From the NCBI GenBank assembly GCA_004380135.1, contig QXCR01000022.1:62001-126000 (forward strand): 64,000 bases of DNA. The letters are read 5' to 3'. Each line of letters begins with the position of its first letter. Position 1 is the first letter of the stretch. This document shows positions 11,955 to 24,225 of the stretch, in pieces. Below the pieces are notes generated by a model. That model worked only from the letters and a program-made list of their open reading frames with translations, was not told the DNA's origin and did no database searches. The DNA comes from Stemphylium vesicarium (Eukaryota > Ascomycota > Dothideomycetes > Pleosporales > Pleosporaceae). A program made the position numbers and the translations under genes.

Positions 11955-12560
11955 GGTAGGACGCAGAGCGGGGAACCGCAGTATGGGAGGAAGAGGGGAA
12001 ATTCAACAACGACCACAACAAAAAGGGCGTCGCGAAACAATCTGCGACGAGGGTATAAGAACGAAGAATCCAAAAGATGTTTCGTCAGGGGAGGAATAAT
12101 CACAGCATGGATGAAGTGCAGTCCATGCAAACAATCATGTAACCGAGAAAACATGTCGAACAGGTTCCAAGCATGCCTCGATATCCCGACCGCCAATAGG
12201 AAATAAGCCTTTGTGCTGCATGTCCGGACCACCTGCTGGAACAATCTAGTTGCATATGCTGCCGTCCTTCCCACCTGCAACGCGAGACAAGCTATGTGCA
12301 GGGATGTAAGCCGCCTGTGGACGCCTGATTAAGAGTGTTTGTATACACAGTCTAGTAAGGGGGGAACCCGCCCTTGCAGAATTCAACGCTTTTTCCGCTA
12401 TTTATCCTAGGCCGCCCTAGCAGTAACGTCGAGGCATTTAATAAACATGGCTAAGAGGTTCTAGCGCTGGAAAAGTTGAAGAAGGTTTGGGCCAACCCGG
12501 GGCCGCGGAGCGATAGTTATGGAACTCTTAGACGTCATTAATATGATACTGGATTACAAT
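11955..12560. other. Intergenic, upstream of GABA-type permease
   Basis: Lies between the permease start and the 3' end of the rhodopsin-domain gene, both on the minus strand. Short open frames here do not resemble proteins. It probably holds the permease promoter. Confidence 0.5.
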
Positions 12561-13809
12561 CTACGGCAGAATGGTACTTTTTGACTTCCGACCAGCGGTG
12601 TCTACTTGCACGTCCCAGCTTCGTGATACCTGGATACTTATCTCAGGCTCGTTGTCCGACCGCCATGAAGGCCCCCCCGATTGCCCTGATCGCGATATGT
12701 CCATAAGTTGGTACCCCTTGCTGTCGTCCTTTGAAGTGTGCTCGCCGCGCCGGCGCAGGTCGTCCAAGCGCATGAGACCAGACTCAAATCCCTCCATGAA
12801 CAGTTTTGTGTATGGAAGACATGTTGTGACAATCGCAAGACATTGTAGCGTCTGGCTGCATATCGCGGAACGCCAGTAGCCGAGCGTTAAATCGTCTTTG
12901 TGGTCTTCATCTTTGCTTTCCCTGTGGAAAAAGTAGAGTTGAGCCGCAGCGGCCACGAGAACCCTATAAGCTTCTAGTCAGTATCTGGGATTACAACGAG
13001 CGATTCGACCTACAGCAGTCGGAATGCGAAAAGAGACATAACCGCAGCTTTTCGTTGCCGCCGCACTTGTAGTTGTGCCGTTATCCCAAGTTCAAGCGCC
13101 ACGATGGCAACTTCTGTTATGACGTTCGATACTGAGACTGCGGTCCACCAGATTGACTGCCAGTTGTCAGTTCTGGCATTGTTCGAGTATCCCGGGCGTC
13201 CTACACGATCTAGGCATTGTCCGAGCCTCCTGTCCCATGGCCGTGGCACTCGGCACTCGAACGCCGCGATGAATATCGAGCACACCAGCCACAAAGATAC
13301 CAGCATGAACACGCCAAAGTTAATTCTGCGGTGTATCACAGAAGGAGTCAGGTGGTGAACGAAGGCTATGATAGCGAGCTTCGAGAAGCCGAGAGAAACG
13401 ATAAGCAGAATCATTGCGGCGTACTCACACTTTACCATCATTAGCCAAACCGATTTTGTCAATTGTAAGATCAGGTGTACTTGCCTTCAAATTCGCTTCG
13501 ATCTCATAGACGCTCAGCGTCGCGATTGGCGTTCCAAACCCATAGCGAGTTTGCAGTGACACTGCAATAGACTGTGCGACGCAGAAGATCTGACGATAGC
13601 AGTCAGGAGAGCGCTCGTGGGAATTTCTTCGGGTATGGACCGACCAAAGATGTGAGTACAAACCATGTCTCCACTGTTAGTGACCGAAAGACATAGAACT
13701 TAATGCCAGCATGTGTGAAGAACGCCAGAAGACTAGTCACCAAAGTAAACCAAGTGATGATTTGGACAATGGGCGTCCGGTTCAGTTCCGATATGACGAC
13801 CTGATTCAT
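12561..13809 (-). CDS. Rhodopsin-domain integral membrane protein (Pth11/SAT4-like)
   Basis: Seven-helix membrane protein of the large fungal rhodopsin-domain family, whose best-known relative is Pth11. Many members have no assigned ligand. Exons 13645-13809, 13485-13589, 13014-13429 and 12561-12963 give 362 residues with matching phases. The intron at 13430-13484 appears to start with GC rather than GT (AAG|GCAAGT...AAAG|TGT). Using it joins EANLK to CEYAAMILLIVSLGFSKLAII, exactly as in the family, whereas reading through brings in non-family sequence and then a stop. Conserved marks include SLGFSKL, LTPS and IFIAAFEC. The C-terminal tail, about 100 residues, is polar. No CFEM domain precedes the helices. 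Confidence 0.85.
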
Positions 13810-15432
13810 GTTGTTCGATGACCTTTAAGAAGGTCGTCGAGTAGACTCATCGGTCGCTACTGCGAGAGTGAACATATTGTATGCGTCGCGGAGAAAGCGG
13901 TGCGGATAGTAACATGCTGGGTGTATCAGGTACGGATCCGGCAGTACGGTTCACTTCGTGATGAGCAGCACCATCAGGCTGTGCAAGCTGCAGCCGTGCA
14001 AAAGCATCAACATTGGGTGGTCATGGCGTAATCCGCCCTACGAACACCAAGCGAGTGGCTTACCGGTTAAAAGCGAATGTTATTGTCTTCTTGAATTGTC
14101 GACATCTCGCAAGTTCGGTCGAATCAACTCGAATGCAAGTGTTCATATTACCCCATAAGATCTGCAGAGATGTTCAATGTGTCTCCCTGTTGATACGCTC
14201 ACTTGCAGTGCCGTGCATGTGCCATTGTAGACAAGGAATCGGCATTTTTGAACCATCATGAATTTTCGGCACCCCAAAAAACCGACGGGAGCGAGATTAA
14301 CTTTCCCATGCCCTGGATAGTCCCATGGCTTCTTCGCTCGATAAGCACGGAAGTTTCCGGCGTTTTGGGTGTAATGTGAGTTTGATAAAACCCGGCAGGG
14401 TATACTTGATCTGCTAAACTGCAAGGGGCGCTTGGATCTAAAACGGAGCGAGCCTGGCTTGGAAAACCAGTGCCGGGAGCGGTCCGCAACAACGCGGTTA
14501 GCTCTTGCGCGCCATCTAATGCCATTGCTGTCTTCTTTTGCCACGACGCGAGGGTGTGGCGCTCGTCTGCCAGAGGATGTTGTGCCACAGTCCGCAAGCC
14601 CTTCGTAAGTACGTCTCGAGTTGAGGTTAATTCGCTTGCTGTTGAACACAATGATACGCCTACTGACCTAAGAGAGGAGGAGTCCCGATGTGTCTGTTAC
14701 AAGCGCTGCGCTGGCGTTAGAGAGACACAAACGTTGTGGGTTGTTGGAAGAGATAAGGGGGTCGCAGGTGTTGAGGCCATGATGTTCCGATTGGCGGGGA
14801 AATGCGGACGGCTGTGCCAAGAAATCCTGTCCTCTACACATGCCTCCTCATCTCCGCATACAATGTACACAAGGTCGCGGACGCCTGGCTCGTCTCAGGG
14901 AAGACAAGTGCGGACAGGTACGTTCCGGTCGCGCGAAGTCTGCAGGTCTCAAACTCCGGTTTCGTTCCTCTCCGTAAATTATACGTATACCCAAATTTTA
15001 ACCGCACGTCCCAGTGCGAATAAGCCTAGAGGAAAGAAGAGAGCAGATGGACTGTGGAGCGATAGAATGTGCACTTGACGTGGTGGAAATTATTTTTGAA
15101 CCCTTTCTGCTTGATGTGACTGTCACACACTATCTCGCTCCTATCAGATTTTCCCACTACCACTAGAATAGCTGGTCGCAGAAGCAAGTGAGAGCTCGAT
15201 ATGGTCAATATCAACATTGTGGTTCTCTGCTTGAGCGTAGCAGCCTGGTTGAAAAAATCCGAGGCACTGTGCGGGACAGACGACCGAGACGAATTTGTCT
15301 TTCAAGCGTGAGAGTTCCGTAAGATGAGCACGATAGCTGTGGGGTAGCAACACTCGATCGGTGCAGGGAGGCAGAATGAGTGTTACCTAACATGCGACTA
15401 CAGTGAGCATAATTCTTTCTTCCTCCTTGGGC
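13810..15432. other. 1.6-kb intergenic region, no gene recognised
   Basis: Contains open frames of up to about 200 codons (for example 14470-15078 plus and 14143-14649 minus). Their compositions look random, they overlap one another in opposite directions, and none resembles a known family. Confidence 0.5.
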
Positions 15433-16930
15433 TTACTGTTTCTCGGGGTAGCCCATCATCTCCTCGTTTTCTGCTGTGCCAAACCCACCCCAGCCTTCAA
15501 ACTCATCGGCAAACTTGACTGCGGCGTTAAGCCAGGGGCTAGACTGGTCATCTGAAGCGCCCCATGTCTCCTCGGCTACTTTCATGGCGCGCAATGCTAG
15601 ATCCAATCAGCCACTGCACCAACGGCCAAGATTACCGGCACGACTTACCTTTGACATGATGCGCATCATTCGCATGTGGTCCATTCAATGCCCTATCTAC
15701 GACATGTTTCCAACTCTTCTTGCTTTCTTCACCTGGAATTGCTTTGCTCATATCGATTTCAGGCCGCGTCTGGGCAATGAACACAGCAAGTGCAAATAGC
15801 CACCATTGCCGTACTAAGCTGACATGGTACTTCGCCGGTATCAAAGGAAGCAAAATGCGGATCGCATGTGAGCTCGTGAGCACGTGCACAAGGAAGAAGT
15901 CATACTTTCCCTTGGCCGGAGCTGGCGTGCCTACCAAGAGTCCCATACCCAGTTCCTGGGCGGCACGGAATTGTTCGTTCGGGTTGGTGATCTGCCAGGC
16001 GTTCCAGTACTCCAAGAACGCTTCTTCCTGTTCTTCGAGCACCTTGGTGATGTCTCCGCTTCTGTGATCATATAGACCGTCGAATCGCTTGTCTTCGCGC
16101 ACCTTCCCTAGTATATCGAGCAAGCCAGTGTGAGCACCAATCGCGCTCAGAGGGCTAGGCTTTGTGTATTTCGGATCGTCGATATATTCGTGGAGTGAGC
16201 TGTAGAAGCACGAGCCCATGGCCAGAGCTTCGATCGCTACAGTCTTGGAGTTTAGTTCGTAAGCGTATCCAAGATGGATGAGTGGATGCGCAACTATGTG
16301 TTGTTAGCCCAGCGCAGGCTTCTGGGAACATCGGACGTACGTCCAGAGATCATGCCATTGATCAGCGGCTCTTTTCCCTTGAACAGAAACTCTTCGAGAA
16401 CTTCCTCTACGCTGTACTTCTTGCTGACCAGCTGATCTTCGAAGAAATCGATAAACGCGCGTTGGTACCTGACTGAACATCAGCAATCGGCGCTCACCGT
16501 GACGTGATAATTTGTAGCAACATACTCTCGCTGTCCTAAGAAGTCTCGCCAGTCATCTTTAGTTATTTCGCTTGGCGCGTCGTGCCAGGGTTCCAGCTCT
16601 TCAGCTTCCTTCTCATAGATCTCGTTTAGATGCTCTGCGGTGCCTCCGAGAAGGTAAGCCGATCCTAGGATCTAGGGTACATGCTTAGCAGCTACAACCT
16701 TTATAGGAGGAGCAGCATACGTGCGGTGTATGGTTGTGAAATCTGAGATTGTGGTATATGATGGCGTAATTGGCGTGGTTTGCTTTGAGTAGGTGCTTGA
16801 GGGTTCGCGGTCGCTTTTCGGCGGCGGTTTCGATGTCGTGTATCTCAACCGAGGGTAGGTCGACGGTCAGATGTGAGCCTTCCCCTGCGCGAAGGAAAGA
16901 CGGTAATGATATTCGAGGTAAGCTGAACAT
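15433..16930 (-). CDS. Questin oxidase-like protein (AflY/DUF4243 family)
   Basis: The family includes AflY, from aflatoxin synthesis, and GedK-type questin oxidase, which open anthraquinone rings in Baeyer-Villiger-like reactions. Exons 16721-16930, 16526-16671, 16341-16468, 15649-16293 and 15433-15596 encode 430 residues with consistent phases across four introns of 47-57 nt. Family marks are NHANYAIIYHNLRFHNHTPH, LGSAYLLGGT, WRDFLGQREYQRAFIDFFED and GLAHPLIHLGYAYEL, with conserved His residues. There is no signal peptide or membrane segment. None of the adjacent genes is a polyketide synthase or another pathway enzyme, so this looks like a stand-alone paralogue with unknown substrate. Assignment is by motif resemblance. 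Confidence 0.85.
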
Positions 16931-19900
16931 TTTTGCGTGGTGGTATTGTGAGGTTTCAGAGACCTTGCGGGGAAGTTGCGCAAGGACGAGTTCGCGTCGC
17001 GCCTTCCTCGATGTGGTATGACGTGATGTCCTCGGTACCGCTCGCAAGGCTTACCGGGATCAGCAGAGTCGCATCATCACCGCCATGCTATACACGGCCG
17101 CCAACAACTCCTCTCTCCTACATTCGAATTGTGAAGTTTGCCAGATATGAGTTACTAGATTAGGTAAGTGGGATCACCTGTCGAATCTAGCAACAATTTG
17201 GGTGAATTGAATACTCCCCGCATAGTACTTACCCTTGCCTTCACCTAACCCAAAGCTTTGGGCTACCAATCCCAGCTTCATACGCTCGATTTTGCCTTGT
17301 TCTCAAAATTGAGGTTTGTCACTGCCTGGTTACTGTATCGGGTAGGTTTGGATAGGCGTTAATGTTGGTGAAATTTGTGAAGCCTTAGATTTCCCTATAT
17401 TCACGATCTATCTGCCTGTATCGTGAATCTCACATTTCATCTCGTCTCGTCTATCAGTCATTTCACTAAGGTATTTTTTCGATTGCTCAAATAGGTAAGG
17501 GGAAGCTGTAGCGTTAATCGCGGTAGCGTTTTCGGTGAAGGAACCAGGTTTACCCCTGAATTGATTCAACCTACACGAGTACACTTTTTTAATTCACGCC
17601 AAAGCCCACCGTAATGGACAGTATCAGAGACTTGCCTATCTGGTAGATCATCGTCTCAAGTAATACTGGACGACTAGTATATGTCTCGCTGTAGTATCGT
17701 CGAAGAGGTGCATTGCGTCATCTGCTGCTACAGCATCGGAATCCCTGATAGAAGAAGGATATCGATTTGTATCAGTGGACTTCATTTCACCGCTGTCTTG
17801 CACGTTATAGCTAGGAAACGTCCTATGCCGCATTATAAAGACAAGAAAGAAGCTCTCATAGAGTCTGTCACCTTCGCCACCTCTACTGACTTGGTCTGTA
17901 CACAAGACATACGGTATACAAGAATGAACGGTGCCTTTGTTTTTTGTGCAAGTGTCACACTTCGTGATGGACCTATGTAAGATACTAACGGGGAACCGGG
18001 ATCCTCTGGCGCGGGAGTCGTGGCACCAGTAAGACACTTGTACACTAAGTCGCACTATACGACTCGTTACCATTTGACTGCCAAAGCTTTCCTAGCAAAT
18101 CATTGAAAGTACTGCCATAATGGTCTCAAGTGGCTTTGGGACCTGTCCAAGAACTAATGCAAGGTCATGTCGTGCATGCTTTACTTTTTTTGAGCCTCAT
18201 GGTAGTTACCGCTGCACGCTGTGGCGGAAATGATTTTACAGCCTTGCTATCAGATTCCACATGCTTTTCATCATTGCGATCTGTCCATCACTTGTCAATT
18301 GCACCGTGAATTAAAGCTGACCTCATAGTGGGTTTGTAGATCTCCACGGATCTGCGCTCGGCTCGCGACACGGGACAAAGATGCCACCGGACACGCGGGT
18401 AAACGTCCTGGAGTGGAAGGAATCAGGATTTCTCCTAGGCATGGTATTCACCGACTCGAATTGTTGAAGACACTGTCATGTAGTATACGAGGTATGACAC
18501 AATACAATGGCAACGACCCACACTTGGAAGCACGGAGTCGGTAACGTACACGACCCGAGCATGCAGCCTCCACAACGAACACCAAGGACGTATCGGTTAG
18601 AGCTTGTGCTGCAAGGCCACGTCGTCGCCTTCATCATAGAGCGTCGAGATGGAGATGTGGTGGGGAGTGTTCTACCCGCCGAAAGTTTGGCGAAGTGCTA
18701 CGGCGAGTGATTAGTAGTTGCCGCGATATCCGTGGCCAGAATTGATGCCGCACAGGGTCACAAACCCTATGCACCTGGCCAGAACATCTTGGGGAGAAAG
18801 ATGGAGACGATCGGATACAGCGGGTCTGCGAACTGGAGACATGATCCTTTGTTGGAGTTGCGCTTCGATCCCACGACGCGATCCGAGGAATGCCTTGGTT
18901 ATGCAGGGGCGGGATGAGGATCGGCGCGCGACAAGCTTTTGTGTAAGCCAGTGGCCATTGCGAAACAGTCTACCGCGATAAGGAATACGACCCTGAAATT
19001 AAAGATAAGAAATATTCGGAGCTTTTCTTCTAGGCAAGGGATATCGAGTAGTGCCGTCGGAGCCGAGTGCATATTGAAAAGGAGCTTTTCTGGACGCTTC
19101 TAAAGCATGGCCAGCTGTTTGCGCTGAGACTCAAAATAGACCTCGGAGTGAAGATTCTGAAAAACTGACTAGAGTAGTATCCGGGACCTGCATACAATGC
19201 CCCGTGACGTCGGTGGCGGTCGCGACAAGCTGCGGCGCGCAAGCCCTAACGGCGCGGACGACGCAGCTGTCAGAGAGGGCCGCTTCCCAAGCAGACGAGT
19301 TGGCGGCGTCTTTCCACGCCGACAACGAGCCTATTGAGCCCTTGGCCTGGCTCTCGTTGGTGCAGACGCATCTTTGCATACAATTTCGTACCAAACCCCG
19401 TCCCAACAGACATTCTAGACAAAGCGATGAGACCCACCGGCGTGTTTGCCATGCCCACAGACACGCCCGCCGTCGCCTCGCGACCCATTTATTTTCCTCC
19501 ACCAGCGACTGGCGAAGGGTTGGCACTCGAAATTTAGGTATCGCAGATCGGGGACGTCCCCAAAAATAATCCCTGGCCCAGCTGCACTTGCTCCTTTAAC
19601 CCCAGGCGAGCTCCACCCATCTGCTACATACGCTGGTGTCCATAATTCCTACCTACCCTCTTCTCTTTTTCCTTCACTCTTACTACCATCTAATACATTG
19701 ACGCATACGAGGCCTTCATCTCTGTCACTCGTTCGCAAAAAAAACCTCTGGCTAACACGGCATCGCGCCTGACGTCACACACGTTTCAGTAGGTCGCGTA
19801 CTGTTCAGGAACAGCAGAACAGCATCCCCGCGCCATTGACTACCGTTTGGCCGCCACAAAAAGCAGACATTCGTTGCAAGAGACATCGCTCACTTTATCT

Positions 19901-19990
19901 ATCGACTTCCGGCGCAAGGCCCTTTACGGTTCTCCATCGTACGCCGATCGCATATCACGACGATCACCGGCCTGAGCGCGTTTCTCCGCC
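16931..19990. other. 3.1-kb gene-free region between divergent genes
   Basis: Upstream of both the questin-oxidase-like gene (minus) and the Msy-type channel gene (plus). Open frames are short and unlike known proteins. The last few hundred bases before 19991 are C/T-rich, as in long fungal 5' leaders. I saw no transposase, LTR or terminal repeats, but old degraded insertions would be easy to miss by eye. Confidence 0.5.
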
Positions 19991-22900
19991 ATGACGACCC
20001 CGAATGTGGAGCGGCCTGAGCCGACGTACGACATGGACAGCAACATGCCCTACCATCGCCAGCGATCTTCCGACGAGGACGGCACTGTCATCGGAGACGA
20101 GCACAATCCGCTGCATCTGGACACTGGCGCACACAGGCCGCCGCACAACCGGTCGCGATCTGGCACACACCTCACAGTCGAAACCGCGCAAGACATCCCG
20201 CCAATGAGGGGAATACAATCACCAACGCAGACCCGCGAGCAGGCGAGCAGGCTCAACGATGACCTCGCGGTGCTCGCAGTCGAACAAGGGCTCGATGAGA
20301 AAGAGGCACTTAAACGGAATGCGTCCATGAACCGTTCCATGACACGGGTGCGATCTCGTCGCGAGGATCTTGTCGACGACTTCGATGCGGCCACAAACCC
20401 ACTGCACGAGCAGGCAGCACGCTACACGCCTCCCGAAAACCCCAGTACCAGCTTCTCCAAGTTTTTTAAGAAGATCCATAACTCGTCATGGGTTGTGAGG
20501 TACTTTACGTACATTACACCAATGGTGCTGCTCATCTTGATTCCGTTGCTCGTCGGTGCATTAGCCTTCAAAAACGCGACTGTGGGAGGCGTCAAACTTG
20601 TGTGGTTCTCCATCTGGCTCATGATCGTCTGGCTGACGCTTTGGGCTGGAAGAGTAAGCCCCACCATCTACTATTTTGTCTTCAAGCGCTAACATATATT
20701 GCAGATCCTCGCGAAGCTACTCCCCTGGCCAATTGGTCTTGTTTCCAGTCTTTTCACCAACAACAGCAAGAAATGGAGAGACATGGGCAAGCAGCTCGAG
20801 CTACCCGCGACCCTGTTCTTTTGGTGGTTGGCCATTGAAATCTCCTTCCTTCCTACCATGACGAACCATCACGCTAACGGAAACGATGCCACCAAAGACT
20901 GGGAACGAGATATGAACAAGGTTCTCGTGTCTCTCTTCGTTGGTTTCGTACTCAACTTCATCGAGAAGATCATCATTCAACTCATCGCCATCAGCTTCCA
21001 TCTCCGAACCTACCAGGACCGAATTGAGCTGAACAAGTTCCAGATTGGCAGTCTTGCAAAGCTGTACAGGTTCTCAAAGGAAAAGATCGCCATGGAGGAT
21101 TCAGAGTTCGAACAGGATGGTGATCAACCCAAATCCGGTGCCCGCACTCCTGGTCAAATATTGACTGAGGCTCAAAGGAACATCAAGGTTGGCTTCAACA
21201 AGTTCGGAGACGTTGCTGGAAAGGTTGCTGGAGATTTCAGTGGCCGTGCGGTCACCAACAGCGGACACCCCAACCAAGTCGTTTTGCAGCTCATTAGCAC
21301 TACGAGTGGTGCGCAAGTCCTGGCTCGCCGTCTGTACCGAACTTTCGCGCGACCTGAGACTGAGACTGTTCACTCGGATGATCTTAACAACGCTTTCGAC
21401 AGCGACGACGAAGCCGTTGCGGCCTTTTCCATGTTCGACAAGGACATGAACGGCGACATCTCCATGGAAGAGCTCGAAGCCGTCTGTGTTGAAATCGGCC
21501 GTGAGCGCAAGTCCATCACCGCCTCTCTGAAGGATCTCGATAGCGTCGTCTCTAAGCTCGACGACGTCTTCATGTTCATCGTTGTCATCATCACGATCAT
21601 TGTCTTCATCTCCCTGATTTCAACTTCGGCTGCCGGTGTGCTCACATCCGCTGGTTCGGCTCTGCTCGCTTTGTCGTGGCTCTTCTCTGCCACCGCTCAG
21701 GAGTTCTTGCAGTCCTGCATCTTCGTATTTGTCAAGCACCCCTATGATGTCGGCGACCGTGTCACCGTCTATGGTAACACTGGTGATCTCGGTCGAGGTG
21801 ACGACTACTTTGTCAAGGAAATCGCTCTCTTCTACACCGAGTTCAAGAAGATGCAAGGTCACATTGTTCAAGCGCCCAACAGCTACCTCAACACGCTCTT
21901 CATTCTAAACCACCGTCGTTCTGGTGCCCTCGCCGAGGCCGTACCCATCATCATCAAGTTCGGTACGACACTAGAGCAGATCGAACGCCTCCGCAATGTT
22001 CTCCTCGAATTCGTCACCGCCGAGAAGCGCGAATACCAGACCAACATCCTTACCGAACTCCGCGCTGTGCAGGAAGTCCATTGGCTCGAACTCAACGTCG
22101 TCTTCTTCTACAAGTCTAACTGGCAAAACGAATTGCTTAGGCTGCAGCGCCGCAACAAGTTCATCTGCGCCCTCACCATGGCCATTCAAGAATGCGAAAT
22201 CGAAGGTCCCCGCATGCGCTACCCCGGTCAAAAGGAGTCGTTCCCCGTCTACCTCCAGAACCTGCAGAACCCTGCTACACCCGGTGTTGGCATCAACGGC
22301 AACCCAGACCAACCCAACGGCAACATCAACAACCAAGCTCAAGACCAGCCTTTCGTTCCTCCTGCGGATGGCGCTTCGGACAATGGTCCCATGTCAGCAG
22401 GCACCGGCACCGGCCGCGCGCGCTCAGGCTCCATCCTGCGCCAACCGGGCAGCAAACCAGAGACACTTTCCGCCATGGGTCGTCGCGTCGACTTTTCTCT
22501 CGGCATGAAATCAATGGGGCTCGACGACCCCAGCGGCGACGTTCTCGACGACCGCGAGACCGCATCCCGAGCCCGCGCCACCATCGTCCGCATGAACTCG
22601 CCCTCGCGCTCCCAAGACCGCGCCCGCGCCTCGCAGGACAGCGGCCGCAGCACCGGTCTCCAACGCGTCGGCACAAACGCCAGCTCCGTGACCCGCGAAC
22701 GCGTCCACCGCAACCGTTTCTTCTCCCGCAACCGCCACGGCGCCGATGAAGAGGCGGCCATGGCTGACATCCCTGAAGCATCAGACTACGACACCCCGCC
22801 TAGGAAGAACACGCTTGATCCCCGATCTGGCCTCATTTCCCCCAAGGCGGTGCGCGAGAGCCACGATTCAGCTTCCCAACATCGTCTCAGGGCTAGCATT

Positions 22901-23014
22901 GACGCGCCTGGTGTTTCGGGTGCGCTGCCTAGTACCGCTGGTTCGGATAGGACGTTTAGTCCCCCTGCGCGCTCCAAGACTGATGCTCCGATTGAGATGA
23001 GGAGGTTCCACTAG
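19991..23014 (+). CDS. Mechanosensitive channel of the MscS family with EF-hand (Msy1/Msy2 type)
   Basis: Homologue of the fission-yeast Msy1/Msy2 channels, which sit in ER membranes and help regulate Ca2+ under hypo-osmotic swelling. Exons 19991-20653 and 20705-23014 join across a 51-nt intron (WAGR-ILAKLLP) to encode 990 residues. The order is: polar N-terminal tail of about 150 residues, membrane helices, a long linker, one canonical EF-hand loop at about residues 466-477 (DKDMNGDISMEE), then the MscS pore and beta domain (SALLALSWLFSATAQEFLQSCIFVFVKHPYDVGDRV). The last 200 or so residues are disordered and Ser/Arg-rich. Neighbouring genes give no clue to regulation. Confidence 0.93.
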
Positions 23015-23279
23015 ATGGGGGAGTCCCTCACGCTCTAATCACTTTTCGAAGGCTGGACATATACAGTCCTTGTTTCCCTCGAATATTTCTTGTACATTCC
23101 TTGTTTTACATTACTTTACATCCATCTTGAAAAGTTTCTTATTTTCGGTTCGCATCGATGCCTCGTCGCTCTCAGTGGAGCGAGGCGCATACGATGGGGC
23201 TTTTTTTCCTGTAGACATCGTTTTAGCTAGCATTAGTCGTATGCGGCAAAGCCAAAGGCAGCGCGCCAGGCATACCCCA

Positions 23280-23868
23280 CACTTCTCCAGTTTATAGATA
23301 ATCCACTTTGACTCGTCTTCTTCATTCAAGTAACATGTCGACATTCTACAATTGTCAATTCCGTGATCGCCGACTACCGCAAAGTGTGTTATTTTGTAGC
23401 CATTTTGTATGGCGCGGCGCACACGTCGAGGTAAAACATCGATCCAGAGAGCTGGTACCAGATAGAAAAGGCAAGGTCAGACAGAGATGCTTGAGAGGCA
23501 ACATACCCGTAGTTGGAAATAATCTCCCGTAGAGCTCTTACTGAGAATTCACCGAAGAGCCAACATGGAGTTTTGGTCTGCGGCCAGACTTTTCAAGGAC
23601 GATGATATAGACTCTCTCCCATTTGTCGCGCCAATATCTATCATGTCGACAAAGTACGCAGATAGATTTGATTTCCTGGGTTGAAGGGGGGATGTCCGGC
23701 GCAGAGAATGGGCATCAGCGAAGCATCGAAGACGCACCCCAGGAGCTGAAGAACAGATACAACATTGGGAAGATCAGAAAGGATCCGAGAACGAAAGGAA
23801 GGTGTTTGGGGGTCCTGGAGAAGTGATCGAAGGATAAGCACGGCGAAAAAGAGGAGGAGCGAATCCAT
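23280..23868 (-). pseudogene. Probable relic of a fungal GIY-YIG-like gene
   Basis: From ATG 23868 an open frame (MDSLLLFFAVLILRS...) runs to a stop at 23641. Just before that stop a second frame opens, holding YWRDKWERVYIIVLEKSG and RPKLHVGSS, and ends at TAA 23538-23540. A third frame further on holds LPRRVRRAIQNGYKITH. These three blocks occur in this order in a group of fungal proteins with a GIY-YIG-nuclease-like core (VYII... then HVGSS). I could not join them with acceptable introns: the only gap between frames 1 and 2 is about 20 nt. I therefore call it a frameshifted relic. Alternatives are a live gene with unusual splicing or chance resemblance. Confidence 0.35.
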
Positions 23869-24225
23869 AGCTGTGACTCGGACATGCGAGAGTGTGGTGG
23901 CGAAGCTGAGTGGAATGGTTGAGAGAAAAAGCTGAGGTTTGTTGACTGAGCTCTTGGGGAAGGTGCTCCCATGCGCACCTTCCCAAGGAAGACGGACATG
24001 AGCTACACTCTTGAGTCTCTACTTGCACATTTAATGACACGTGATACTTGCAATAATCCGTGTCCGAAAGAAGCGAGTGCTTTGATGACACGCAGTTTTC
24101 CATTCAAACATACTAATTCCCTTGACAATAATATAGCGATTGACACTACATCCAAAATCCTTTTGCTTGTCGTAGCAAGCTCAATTAAAGTCTCCAAAGC
24201 GTGGTTCCAAACACAGAAAAGAAGT
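23869..24225. other. 3' flank of alpha-tubulin, no gene
   Basis: Holds the probable tubulin 3' UTR and the region upstream of the relic gene. Overlapping short open frames on both strands are not credible. Confidence 0.5.

Noticed and set aside
14470..15078. Plus-strand open frame of 202 codons
   Set aside because: Overlapped antisense by other open frames, random composition, no domain, no convincing promoter or intron signals.
12561..16930. Secondary-metabolite gene cluster around the questin-oxidase-like gene
   Set aside because: No polyketide synthase, NRPS, P450 or pathway regulator is visible nearby; the neighbours are membrane transporters and receptors.
21996..22781. Several open frames of 120-185 codons on both strands over the C-terminal part of the Msy-type channel
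   Set aside because: All overlap the channel's coding exon in other frames. Arg/Pro/Ser-rich translations come from the GC-rich, low-complexity tail.
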